From: PKWO01 sp036384915
Lineage (GTDB): Bacteria > Pseudomonadota > Gammaproteobacteria > Burkholderiales > Burkholderiaceae_D
Assembly: GCA_036384915.1 (NCBI GenBank)
Contig: DASVLJ010000011.1
Span: 248,001-312,000, forward strand
Reading direction: 5' to 3'
DNA length: 64,000 bases
Under the pieces are notes generated by a model. The model did not search any database, was not told the origin of the DNA, and saw only the letters and a list, made by a program, of their open reading frames with translations. Below, one piece after another: positions 8,713 to 16,593 of this stretch (within the stretch, counting starts at the first letter, position 1; every line of letters starts with the position of its first letter). A program made the translations under genes and the position numbers.

Positions 8713-9324
8713 ATGTCGATTAACGGCATAGGGAATTACCAGATTTCGGCGAGCGCGCTTTACGCCGGGCAAAGCGCGAACCCGGTGCAAGGCGAAGGCG
8801 ACGCGGATCGCAGCCGCATCACGCCACCCACGACGGGCCGCAACGGCTTGTTCACCGACACCATCACCCAGACCTTGTTCCAGATCGGCGTCACGCCGGC
8901 CGCGGCCAATGTGGCCACCGGAGCGCCGCCAACCAATTCCCAGCAACAAGCCTTGAACGCTTTCGTGCAAAACCTGTTTGGCGCATTGCAGGATTCCGGG
9001 ACGCCCATAAGCGGCTCGGGCGGCAAACCGGCGTCGCAAGTGCGCAAGGACGGCCGCCCTTCCACCGCCACACCGTCCGCCTTGAGCGAGGCCCAACAAG
9101 CCGGCAACCTCGACGGCCGGATTCAAAACCTGGCTCGGCACTTGAATTCGGGTTCGAACATCCGGGGCGACGGCAGTCTCGCCGCCTTGCAGCAAAGCTT
9201 CCAGGATCTCGTCTCGACGCAGGGCGGCAACGACAGCGCCTCGCTCGGCACCTTCCTGCAAGCGCTGTCGCAAAACCTGCGCGACATTCCCCCTGCAGGC
9301 AGTTTGATCAGTACCAGCGCCTGA
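8713..9324 (+). CDS. Hypothetical protein
   Basis: A 203-residue protein without a signal peptide or membrane segment. The N-terminus (MSINGIGNYQISASALYAGQ) and the Ser/Gly/Gln-rich, low-complexity composition resemble surface- or flagellum-associated export substrates, but no family is recognised. Two amphipathic helical parts (residues about 75-95, ALNAFVQNLFGALQ; and 150-190, SLAALQQSFQDLVS and FLQALSQNL) repeat a similar Leu/Phe/Gln pattern. It converges with the benE gene, 7 bp apart. Confidence 0.72.
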   Translation: MSINGIGNYQISASALYAGQSANPVQGEGDADRSRITPPTTGRNGLFTDTITQTLFQIGVTPAAANVATGAPPTNSQQQALNAFVQNLFGALQDSGTPISGSGGKPASQVRKDGRPSTATPSALSEAQQAGNLDGRIQNLARHLNSGSNIRGDGSLAALQQSFQDLVSTQGGNDSASLGTFLQALSQNLRDIPPAGSLISTSA

Positions 9325-9331
9325 CCTCTCC

Positions 9332-10507
9332 TCAGACCGTTTTCTTCCCCGCATGCGCCACGGCCATGGCAAGCGCACCTGCCAGCAGCCCCCAGAAAGC
9401 CGAACCTATGCCTTGCAGGCTGACTCCCGATGCGGTAACCAGGAAAGTGATCAGCGCCGGCTCGCGCTGCCTGTCGTCGCTCACCGCCGCAGCCAGGCCG
9501 TTGCCTATCGTGCCGAGCAGGGCCAGGCCGGCGATGCCTAACACCAGCTCCCTGGGGAACGCCAGGAACAATGCGCCGACCGTGGCGCCGAACAAGCCCA
9601 TGAGCAGATAAAACACGCCTGCGGCCACGGCGGCAACGTAACGCCGTGCCGGGTCTTCGTGCGACTCGCGCCCCATGCAGATGGCCGCCGTGATTGCCGC
9701 CAGGTTCAAGGCGAAACCGCCGAATGGCGCCAACAACAGGTTGGCTACGCCGGTCCAGCCTATCACGGGAGAAACCGGCACCTCGTAGCCCGAGGCACGG
9801 ATCACGGCCACACCTGGCACGTTTTGCGAAGCCATGGTCACCACGAACAAGGGCAGCGCGAGGCCGACGACGGCCGACAGCGAAAACACCGGCGCGTGCC
9901 ACACCAGTTGCGCCGCCTGAAGATGCACCCCTTCCATGTGCAGCGTGCCCTGAAACGCCGCGACCAGCAGGCCCAGAGCCAACGCGCCGACGACGGCGTA
10001 ACGCGGCAGCAGGCGGCGCAACGCGAGATAGGCACAGAACATGGCAAACACCAAGGCGAACTCGCTCTTCATCGACACGAAGACATCGAGCCCGAAACGC
10101 AGCAGCACACCGGCCAGCATCCCGGCGGCAATCGCCCCGGGGATTTTCTTGATGGCGCGCTCGAACCAGCCGGTGAACCCGGCCAGTGCGATCAAGGCAG
10201 CGGAAATCAGGAAGGCACCGACGGCTTCGGCCATGCCGGCGTGCGTCGTGCTCACAGCCAGCATGGCGGCACCGGGGGTAGACCAGGCGGTGACGACGGG
10301 AACGCGATAGCGCAAGGAAAGCAGGATGCAAGTCGCGCCCATGCCGATGCCGAGGGCGCACATCCACGAGCCGACTTCCTCGGGCGTAGCGCCGAGATTT
10401 TCCGCCGCCTTGAAGACGATGACTGCCGAACTGGTGAAGCCGACCAATACCGTGACGAACCCTGCGACGATGGCGGAGAACGAGCTATCCCTCAGCAGAC
10501 GCATCAT
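9332..10507 (-). CDS. benE: BenE-family benzoate/H+ symporter
   Basis: A 391-residue membrane protein with about 11-12 hydrophobic segments, the expected length and pattern of BenE. The N-terminal FSAIVAGFVTVLVGFTSSAVIVFKAAENLGA, the VVTAWSTPGAAMLA segment and APFGGFALNLAAITAAICMG are hallmark stretches. The family imports benzoate or related aromatic acids with protons. No benzoate-degradation gene is visible in this window, so the substrate is assigned by family only. The start overlaps the stop of the upstream DUF4124 gene (ATGA), so the two are translationally coupled. Confidence 0.88.
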   Translation of the reverse strand: MMRLLRDSSFSAIVAGFVTVLVGFTSSAVIVFKAAENLGATPEEVGSWMCALGIGMGATCILLSLRYRVPVVTAWSTPGAAMLAVSTTHAGMAEAVGAFLISAALIALAGFTGWFERAIKKIPGAIAAGMLAGVLLRFGLDVFVSMKSEFALVFAMFCAYLALRRLLPRYAVVGALALGLLVAAFQGTLHMEGVHLQAAQLVWHAPVFSLSAVVGLALPLFVVTMASQNVPGVAVIRASGYEVPVSPVIGWTGVANLLLAPFGGFALNLAAITAAICMGRESHEDPARRYVAAVAAGVFYLLMGLFGATVGALFLAFPRELVLGIAGLALLGTIGNGLAAAVSDDRQREPALITFLVTASGVSLQGIGSAFWGLLAGALAMAVAHAGKKTV

Positions 10508-10959
10508 CTGCAGTTGTCGGCAATTTCACGCTTCAACCCGGAAATCTGGCTTTGGCGCGCGTCATCGTCCATCGGCACGTGCTCGCCGGTGACAGGATCA
10601 ACCCGTTTGGCCTGCCGGCCGGACTGCAAGGCATCCAGGCGCGCGCGCGCATCGGCGCATGCCCGGGCACTGTCGCGGGCATCCTCGGCCTGCTGTTCCT
10701 GTTCGGCGGTCTTGGCTTTGTCCATCGCGCGCTGCCTCGAATACGTGTCTTCGAGTGCCTTGATCTTTTCCCGCGGGGTCACCGGTGCGCCCGGGTCGGT
10801 CACCTCGGGATGCATTTCCTTGGCCTTGACGGTATTGGGCGGACACTGCGTGGTAAAGGACTTCCTGCCGTTGGCATCGATGCACTCGTACACCTGCGCC
10901 TGCGCGCATGCCGAGGCCAGCAACAAGGCAAGCAGAAATGATTTAAGGAGAGTGTTCAT
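10504..10959 (-). CDS. DUF4124-containing exported protein
   Basis: A 151-residue protein starting at the ATG at 10959, preceded by AAGGAGAG; this gives a signal peptide MNTLLKSFLLALLLASACAQAQ. Immediately after it, VYECIDANGRKSFTTQCPPNT is the DUF4124 motif with two conserved cysteines. The remainder (residues about 55-150) is a long charged helix (REKIKALEDTYSRQRAMDKA and following) that probably forms a coiled coil. The role of this periplasmic family is unknown. The gene is coupled to benE by an ATGA overlap, although no functional link is obvious. Confidence 0.83.
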   Translation of the reverse strand: MNTLLKSFLLALLLASACAQAQVYECIDANGRKSFTTQCPPNTVKAKEMHPEVTDPGAPVTPREKIKALEDTYSRQRAMDKAKTAEQEQQAEDARDSARACADARARLDALQSGRQAKRVDPVTGEHVPMDDDARQSQISGLKREIADNCR

Positions 10960-11037
10960 GATTCCCCGCAATTTCGGCCAAATCAGTTCGGCGCGGATGC
11001 CGCAAGGGCATCCGCTCAATCAAGGGGATTGTACGCG

Positions 11038-11523
11038 TTATTTGAAGAAACGCCGTGCGCGTCCGGATCCGGAATCGCGGATCTTGCCGGTCTTGACGAG
11101 GGCATTGATGGCAAAAATCATCCGGCCCGACAATTTCTGCACTTGCTGCTTGGTCGGTTCGAACTCAAGTTTGCCGATCGCGGCTTCAAGGATCTCGGGG
11201 AAGGAGCGCGGCTCATCGAGCACGAGGTTTTCCCAGAAATCGCCGCCGGTGAAGGGCAAGCCGCTGCTGTTGATCTTGCGCTCGCCCTTGCGGCGCAAGC
11301 CCTTTTCCGGCTTCGCCGCCTTCACGCCGGCCTTGCCGGCCGAGCCGGGCTTCGGGCCGCGCTTGCCGCGCGAGGCCGGCACGATGCCGCCGCTCTGGAA
11401 GCCGGCCAACTGGCCCAGCATGCTTTCCAATGCTTCGATGCGCGAATGGTAATACTGCAAACCGTTTCTCGCGTGGGACAACTCTGCTTCAATAGCCGCT
11501 CGAGCGGACTCTAGATTTGACAT
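11038..11523 (-). CDS. Coiled-coil protein with basic linker and C-terminal HTH-like domain
   Basis: A 161-residue cytoplasmic protein. Residues 1-45 form an amphipathic helix (MSNLESARAAIEAELSHARN) likely to oligomerise. Residues 50-85 are a Gly/Pro/Lys/Arg-rich linker with RGKRGPKPGSAGK, similar in character to AT-hook or H-NS-type linkers. Residues 100-161 (FPEILEAAIGKLEFEPTKQQ, then KLSGRMIFAINALVKTGKI) have the helix pattern of a small winged helix and end in basic RARRFFK. This layout suggests a nucleoid- or DNA-binding protein. That is inference; the family is not one I can name. Confidence 0.75.
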   Translation of the reverse strand: MSNLESARAAIEAELSHARNGLQYYHSRIEALESMLGQLAGFQSGGIVPASRGKRGPKPGSAGKAGVKAAKPEKGLRRKGERKINSSGLPFTGGDFWENLVLDEPRSFPEILEAAIGKLEFEPTKQQVQKLSGRMIFAINALVKTGKIRDSGSGRARRFFK

Positions 11524-11673
11524 GGATTTTCCTCCAAAGTGGATGTGGTGCTACAGTGCCTATTTTAGCAGCAGCACGGCGAATTCGTCATTACTCATGG
11601 AGGCTTATGAGTTCGGCAAATCATCGTCAACATGAAGTTGACTGACAATTTCAAACCAGTTTGACCTGTATTC

Positions 11674-13269
11674 TCAATGGATGGCACTTCTCATCAGCGG
11701 CAAGCGGATTTCCACGATGAGCCCGCCGCCCTGCCGGTTGCTGGCGACAATGCTGCCTCCATGCGCGGCAACGACACGCTGGGCAATAGCGAGACCAAGG
11801 CCGTGCCCATCCATCTTGCCGGCGGCGCTGCTGCCGCGGAAGAAGGCGCCAAAGATTGCATCCAGTTCCTCTTCCAGCACGCCCGGACCGCGATCAAGTA
11901 CGAGAATGCGCAACGCGCCGCTGGCGGCTTCAGGGTTGACTTCGAGTATCACGGTGCTGCCGGCGACAGTCTGCTTGATCGCATTGCGCAGCACATTTTC
12001 GATCGCGCTGTGCAATAGCACGGCATCGCCGCGTATCGTCACGGCCTTGTTGCCCACACATTCGAATTTCACTTCGTGCGCCGCGGCTTCGAAACGCGCA
12101 TCGTCCAGCAAGTCGAGCAGCAACTCTTCCACGCTCATTTCATCCATGGCCGGTTTCAGCGCACCGGCTTCGAGCTTGGATAGCGTAAGCAATTCCCCTA
12201 CGAGCTTGTCCATGCGCACGCTCTCGCGTTCTATGCGTTCGAGCGAGGCGTCGATCTTGTCGGGCTGCTGGCGCGCCAGGCCGATTGCCATCTGCAGGCG
12301 CGCCAACGGCGAACGCAATTCGTGCGATACATCATGCAGAAGACGCTTTTGCCCACCCATCAAGGTACGCAGGCGTTGCACCATGACGTCGAACTCGCGG
12401 CTCAGGTCGGCCAATTCGTCGCGGCGCTCGCCCATCACCGATCCCGGCCTTACTTCAAGATCGCCCCCGGCGACCGACTCGAAGGCAGATCTCAGGCTGC
12501 GTATCGGCTTGGAAAGATACCAAGCCATGATGGCAGAGAAGATCAGGCTGCCCAGGATTGCCGAAAACACCGGCAGCAGCGGCAGTAGCGGCACAAAAGG
12601 CAAGACATGGAAGAACCCGGCATCGCGTTCCGGCGGCGGCCCCATCGCCCCCTCCCGCCCCATGCCGGGCTCCATCGTGCCGGGAGTGTTGGGATGCAAG
12701 GCAACACCGCCCCTCTGGGAGCCTTGATGTCCTTGGGGTTCGCCCCCCGGCCCCTGTCCGTTATCCGGGAAAGCCGGCGGAGGGCCGGCCCGGCCCATGC
12801 CGCCGGGCGGCCCCGGTTCGCCATGCACCAGGTTTTCCAGCCCGTGCGACATGGGGGAAAACAAAAGATAGCGATGGCCGTCCGGCGCCGACACCTCGCG
12901 CACCACGCGCCGCTCGCCCTGATGCAGGAGCTTGCGCGCCTCCGCCACCGCTTCCGGTTTGATTTCATGTCCGAGAAGGTCGTGCGTATTGTCGATATTG
13001 GGTATTGCGGGCATGCTCTCGTCCTGCACCACAATCTCGTGGCGCCCTTCGTGCCGCGCCAGCAATTCACGCAGTGCGTCTACTCCGCCGTAGCGCAAGG
13101 CAGTGGCCGCCGCTTCGATCATGAAGGCAGCCGGCGGGCTTTGGTCGATCTGTTCGTCCTTGCCGGCATCGCGCGTGTGGTACAGCCATACGGCAAGGCC
13201 GATGCCGAGCGAGGCGATGGTCTGCGCCAGCAGGGTGAAACCGAAAACCTTCCAGAACAGGCGCCCCAC
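11674..13269 (-). CDS. cpxA: CpxA-like envelope-stress sensor histidine kinase
   Basis: A 531-residue membrane kinase with a GTG start 2 bp after the regulator stop. TM1 is at about 8-30 and TM2 at about 222-250. The periplasmic part is long and unusual: residues 150-215 are rich in Gly, Pro, Met and His (EPGPPGGMGRAGPPP; NTPGTMEPGMGREGAMGPPP). HAMP follows at about 252-300, the H-box HDVSHELRSPLARL with His316 as phospho-acceptor, then an ATPase domain with LRNAIKQT, DRGPG and HGLGLAIA. It would phosphorylate the adjacent CpxR-type regulator in response to periplasmic or membrane damage. The assignment rests on the operon, the divergent CpxP-like gene and the GTAAA boxes. Confidence 0.88.
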   Translation of the reverse strand: MGRLFWKVFGFTLLAQTIASLGIGLAVWLYHTRDAGKDEQIDQSPPAAFMIEAAATALRYGGVDALRELLARHEGRHEIVVQDESMPAIPNIDNTHDLLGHEIKPEAVAEARKLLHQGERRVVREVSAPDGHRYLLFSPMSHGLENLVHGEPGPPGGMGRAGPPPAFPDNGQGPGGEPQGHQGSQRGGVALHPNTPGTMEPGMGREGAMGPPPERDAGFFHVLPFVPLLPLLPVFSAILGSLIFSAIMAWYLSKPIRSLRSAFESVAGGDLEVRPGSVMGERRDELADLSREFDVMVQRLRTLMGGQKRLLHDVSHELRSPLARLQMAIGLARQQPDKIDASLERIERESVRMDKLVGELLTLSKLEAGALKPAMDEMSVEELLLDLLDDARFEAAAHEVKFECVGNKAVTIRGDAVLLHSAIENVLRNAIKQTVAGSTVILEVNPEAASGALRILVLDRGPGVLEEELDAIFGAFFRGSSAAGKMDGHGLGLAIAQRVVAAHGGSIVASNRQGGGLIVEIRLPLMRSAIH

Positions 13270-13271
13270 CG

Positions 13272-13964
13272 CTACTCCCGGATAAATTGGTAGCCGAGGC
13301 GGTAAACGGTCTGGATGCAGGAGCGCCCGTCGGACAAGGTGCCGAGCTTGTGACGCAGGCTCGAGAGGTGGACGTCGATATTGCGGTCGAAGCGTGCCAG
13401 AGGACGGCCCAGACCCTGCTCCGACAATTCATTCTTGCTCACGGGCTTGCCGGCATTGCGCACCAGCACCTCGAGCAGGTTGAACTCGGTGCTGGTCAAT
13501 TCCAGCGGCAAACCGTCCCAAGCGGCACGCCGTTGCTCCGGCCACATGGTCAGGGCGTTGACGGACAGGGTGGCGCTGCGGTCGGTATCCCCTTCCGTCT
13601 GGCGCGCGCGACGCAAAATGGCGCGGATGCGCGCCGTCAATTCGCGCGGCGTGCAGGGCTTGGGCACGTAATCGTCGGCGCCAAGCTCGAGACCGACGAT
13701 GCGGTCGGTATCGTCGCCGCGCGCAGTCAGCATCAGGATGGGCAATTGGCTTTTGGCGCGGATGCGCTTCAGGGTCTCCAGGCCGTTGAGCCGCGGCATC
13801 ATCACGTCGAGCACGACGATGGCATAGGCGCCAGTGAGCGCTTCGGCCGCGCCGGTTTCGCCGTCATGTGCGACCTTGACCCCGAAGCCTTCCTGCTTGA
13901 GATATTCCGCAAGCATGTCCAGCAATTCCACGTCATCGTCGATCAACAGTACTTGAGTCATCAT
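13272..13964 (-). CDS. cpxR: CpxR-like OmpR-family response regulator
   Basis: A 230-residue regulator. The receiver domain has the acidic pocket in LLIDDD, phospho-acceptor Asp53 (VVLDVMMPRLNG) and Lys in YVPKPC. The C-terminal winged helix (about 130-228) includes LELTSTEFNLLEVLVRNAGK, DVHLSSLRHKLG and TVYRLGYQF. Two ATG codons open the frame; either could be used. It precedes its kinase with a 2-bp gap. The upstream region carries two GTAAA-N5-GTAAA sites, so autoregulation and activation of the divergent CpxP-like gene are likely. Confidence 0.9.
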   Translation of the reverse strand: MMTQVLLIDDDVELLDMLAEYLKQEGFGVKVAHDGETGAAEALTGAYAIVVLDVMMPRLNGLETLKRIRAKSQLPILMLTARGDDTDRIVGLELGADDYVPKPCTPRELTARIRAILRRARQTEGDTDRSATLSVNALTMWPEQRRAAWDGLPLELTSTEFNLLEVLVRNAGKPVSKNELSEQGLGRPLARFDRNIDVHLSSLRHKLGTLSDGRSCIQTVYRLGYQFIRE

Positions 13965-14031
13965 TTCCTGGCCTTCGTTGAAGCCGGATGATACCGGCGC
14001 TTCCCTGCCCTCACAAGCTTGAGAAGATGCC

Positions 14032-14046
14032 TTTACTCAACTTTAC
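14032..14046 (-). promoter_or_regulatory. CpxR box 1 (GTAAAGTTGAGTAAA)
   Basis: An exact match to the CpxR consensus GTAAA-N5-GTAAA on the bottom strand, 68 bp upstream of the regulator start. The same 15 bases recur 57 bp away. Confidence 0.85.
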
Positions 14047-14088
14047 ATCCCCTGCCCGCCCGGCGGCGCCGGTGTTGCATAGATGATC

Positions 14089-14103
14089 TTTACTCAACTT
14101 TAC
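14089..14103 (-). promoter_or_regulatory. CpxR box 2 (GTAAAGTTGAGTAAA)
   Basis: A second identical copy of GTAAA-GTTGA-GTAAA, 80 bp upstream of the CpxP-like start. The two boxes are probably shared by the divergent promoters. Confidence 0.85.
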
Positions 14104-14182
14104 GTCGCATTGACTCCGTTTAACAAGGCGAAGCAGGAGAATGCTCCTCACCGACAACAATTCTTCGTAAAGGGACTCGTCA

Positions 14183-14716
14183 ATGATCAAAGTTCTACTG
14201 CAAACCGTGTTGGCCCTAGGTCTGGCTGCAGGCGCCACACTCGCCGCCCATGCGCAACCGCCCGAAGATGCGATAGGCCCGCACGGCCAAGGCCCGGCGG
14301 AGATGCCTCCCGGGCCTCACGGCGGCATGCCCCACCCCGGGATGATGCCGGAACTGGCCCCGCCGCCCTTCCTGCACGGGCTGGACTTGAGCGAAACCCA
14401 GCAAGACAAGATCTTCGCCATCATGCTCGCCGAGGCGCCGCTGGTGCACGAACAGGAAAAACTGGCGCACAAGAACGGCAAGGAATTGCATACGCTATTG
14501 GAACAGGATCAGTACGACGAAGGCAAGATCAAATCGCTGGCCGAGGCGCAATCGCATGCCATGGCGCAGCTGATGGTGCTGCATGCACGCGGCATGCATC
14601 AAATCCTGGCTGTACTGACGCCGGAACAAAAAACACAGCTCAATGCGATGAAGGAAAAATTCGCCGGGCAGCGTCACGACCAGATGCATGACCCGATGCA
14701 CGGCGACGAGCACTGA
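14183..14716 (+). CDS. CpxP/Spy-like periplasmic stress protein (LTxxQ motif)
   Basis: A 177-residue protein with a signal peptide cleaved after residue 24 (AHA|QPP). A Pro/Gly/His/Met-rich N-terminus (HGGMPHPGMMPE) precedes an all-helical domain with the two family motifs, DLSETQ (68-73) and LTPEQ (145-149). The C-terminus is again His/Met-rich (HDQMHDPMHGDEH). CpxP and Spy proteins are periplasmic chaperones, and CpxP also inhibits CpxA. The His/Met tails suggest metal binding, as in ZraP-type relatives. The gene is divergent from the cpxRA-like pair, and a strong terminator follows. Confidence 0.87.
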   Translation: MIKVLLQTVLALGLAAGATLAAHAQPPEDAIGPHGQGPAEMPPGPHGGMPHPGMMPELAPPPFLHGLDLSETQQDKIFAIMLAEAPLVHEQEKLAHKNGKELHTLLEQDQYDEGKIKSLAEAQSHAMAQLMVLHARGMHQILAVLTPEQKTQLNAMKEKFAGQRHDQMHDPMHGDEH

Positions 14717-14754
14717 TTACGCCCCCCTTACACTCTCCCCACCCCTTGGGTTTG

Positions 14755-14784
14755 GCCCGTCGGCGCAAGCTGATGGGCTTTTTT
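14755..14784 (+). terminator. Rho-independent terminator after the CpxP-like gene
   Basis: A 10-bp stem GCCCGTCGGC/GCTGATGGGC (two G-T pairs) with a GCAA loop, followed by six T. It separates the CpxP-like gene from the convergent diguanylate cyclase gene. Confidence 0.9.
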
Positions 14785-14795
14785 ATTGCCCCAGG

Positions 14796-15860
14796 CTACT
14801 CTTCCGGAGGTTCGTCGAAGAAGAATTCAACCGGCGCCGATTCGATCTGGCCCTGCAGCGAACCGCCGGACAGCAGATCTTCGTAATTGCTGACACGGTT
14901 GCGGCCGTTGGCCTTGGCGTAGTAAAGCGCCTGGTCGGCATGGCCGAGGATGACAACCGGCGTCTCAGCCGGATTGATGCGCACGAAACCGAGGCTGACG
15001 GTGACTTGCCCCACCTGCGGGAACACATGCTTTTCCACGTTCGCGCGGAAGCGCTCGAAGATCCGGCAGGCATCTTCGCGCGTAGTCGAGCGCAGCAGGA
15101 TGACGAATTCCTCTCCGCCGAAGCGAAACACGCGGTCTTGCGAACGGAACGACAGGCGCAACAGGTTGGCCACCAGGATCAGCACTTCGTCGCCGTACAA
15201 ATGGCCGAACTGGTCGTTGACGCGCTTGAAGTGGTCGATGTCGACCACGGCCAGCCATTGCTCCTGGATTTCGCCCTGGTGGCGCCGTTCGAGATCGACC
15301 TTTTCGGTCTTTTCCTCGTCGAGAACGCCGCCGGCGGCGAGCTTGGAGAATTTCTCGTCGAAGGTCTTACGGTTCAGCAAGCCGGTCAGCGAATCGCGCT
15401 CGCTGTAGTCGAGCAGGCTCTGGTAGTTGCGATAAACGCCGAGAATACCCTCGATGATGTCGCGCGTGTGGCTGGAATACGGGGTCAGGTTGACGATCTG
15501 CAGGCAGGTCGTGACCTTGTCGTTGAGCCAGATCGGCAGCCACAGCACGAATTGCCCGTCCTCATTGGTTTCTTCGGCACTGTTGATGTGTTCCGCGATA
15601 CAGGCGACCAGGGTCGGGAATTCGGAGAGCAGTTCGCCGCCATGGTCGCTGCCCAGGGTTTCTTCGGACGACACGACACGACCGTCCTGCACCCAGACCC
15701 GTGGGCGGACATAGGTTTCATCACGGAAGCGGAAAACTTCGAGCGCCCGCACTTGCGTGGCGCCAACCAGATCGTGCAAGGCGCCGACCACGGATACGTC
15801 AAGCAAGCTATGATCGCGGTGCCCGGTGATGCCTACCAGATGTTTGATCAGCGGTTCCAT
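14796..15860 (-). CDS. Diguanylate cyclase with N-terminal GAF-like domain
   Basis: A 354-residue protein from the ATG at 15860 (a TTG lies one codon earlier). Residues 1-150 look like a GAF-type sensory domain. The GGDEF domain at about 155-335 keeps the active GGEEF signature (248-252) and DIDHFKRVND. An RxxD inhibitory site (RSQD) lies exactly five residues upstream, so product feedback by c-di-GMP is likely. The insert at about 175-200 (GGVLDEEKTEKVDLERRHQG) is longer than usual. It makes c-di-GMP from two GTP; the signal sensed is unknown. Confidence 0.9.
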   Translation of the reverse strand: MEPLIKHLVGITGHRDHSLLDVSVVGALHDLVGATQVRALEVFRFRDETYVRPRVWVQDGRVVSSEETLGSDHGGELLSEFPTLVACIAEHINSAEETNEDGQFVLWLPIWLNDKVTTCLQIVNLTPYSSHTRDIIEGILGVYRNYQSLLDYSERDSLTGLLNRKTFDEKFSKLAAGGVLDEEKTEKVDLERRHQGEIQEQWLAVVDIDHFKRVNDQFGHLYGDEVLILVANLLRLSFRSQDRVFRFGGEEFVILLRSTTREDACRIFERFRANVEKHVFPQVGQVTVSLGFVRINPAETPVVILGHADQALYYAKANGRNRVSNYEDLLSGGSLQGQIESAPVEFFFDEPPEE

Positions 15861-16066
15861 CAAACCTCACCCCAGGGACGCGTCAAGCATGCCGCAGCCG
15901 ATGCAACCACGTGCAAGCAAAAAGACAAGGCATTGCGGATCAATACACAAGCGCATTCGGCAAGGTAGTAGTAAACAACTAACTTGTTATGATAGCGCGA
16001 TTGCGAGGGCCGCGGGTGAATTTGCGGTAAAGCTCCCCGGCAAGTATGCCAACCTTGAGGATTTAC

Positions 16067-16585
16067 ATGAAAAAGATACTGTTTTCGCTGTTTTTCGCTA
16101 TATTTGCTGCCAATTCGGCACAGGCAGCCACGCCGAGCGACGAGTCTGTCACGCGATTGCTTATTTTGCAAGAAGCGGATAAGGCCCCGCTCCAGATCAA
16201 AGCGCAGCTCAATGAATTGACCGAAGCCACGGTGCGCCAGGCAAGTCAGGGACGCTGGTTTCCCAGCGACGAGGAGAAGGCTGCCATCAAGACCTTCCAG
16301 GAAAAGTCGCTCGCAGTCGGTGCCGAACTGGATGCGCGGCTGGACTTCGACAGGCTGAAGCCCCTTTATCTCAAGATCTACAAAGAGCACTTCACCCAGG
16401 AAGAAGTCGATCAATTGATCGCGCTTTACCAGACACCGGCCGGGAAATTGCTCGCCGCAAAGATGCCGCTGGTGTCGCAGGAATCGTCCAATCTGCTGCA
16501 ACAGAATGTGACGCCGCTGTTCGGCATGATGCGCCAGGCCGCGAGTGAAATGAAACAGCAAATCGATGCGGCGCGCGCCAAGTAG
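16067..16585 (+). CDS. DUF2059 exported protein
   Basis: A 172-residue protein starting at the ATG at 16067, preceded by TTGAGG; this start exposes a signal peptide MKKILFSLFFAIFAANSAQA. The DUF2059 region (about 70-145) shows its usual LKPLYLKIYKEHFTQEEVDQ followed by LIALYQTPAGKLLAAKMP. The family is periplasmic and of unknown function. The gene is divergent from the diguanylate cyclase gene and ends 8 bp from the convergent modC end. Confidence 0.87.
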   Translation: MKKILFSLFFAIFAANSAQAATPSDESVTRLLILQEADKAPLQIKAQLNELTEATVRQASQGRWFPSDEEKAAIKTFQEKSLAVGAELDARLDFDRLKPLYLKIYKEHFTQEEVDQLIALYQTPAGKLLAAKMPLVSQESSNLLQQNVTPLFGMMRQAASEMKQQIDAARAK

Positions 16586-16593
16586 CCAGCAGG

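Noticed and set aside
9659..11452. 597-codon top-strand frame
   Set aside because: It is antisense to benE, the DUF4124 gene and the coiled-coil gene; its composition (Arg/His/Gln-rich) is typical of a shadow frame in high-GC DNA.
14011..14238. Small bottom-strand frame with a repeated DVKLSK peptide
   Set aside because: The repeat is just the two CpxR boxes translated; the region is the divergent promoter.
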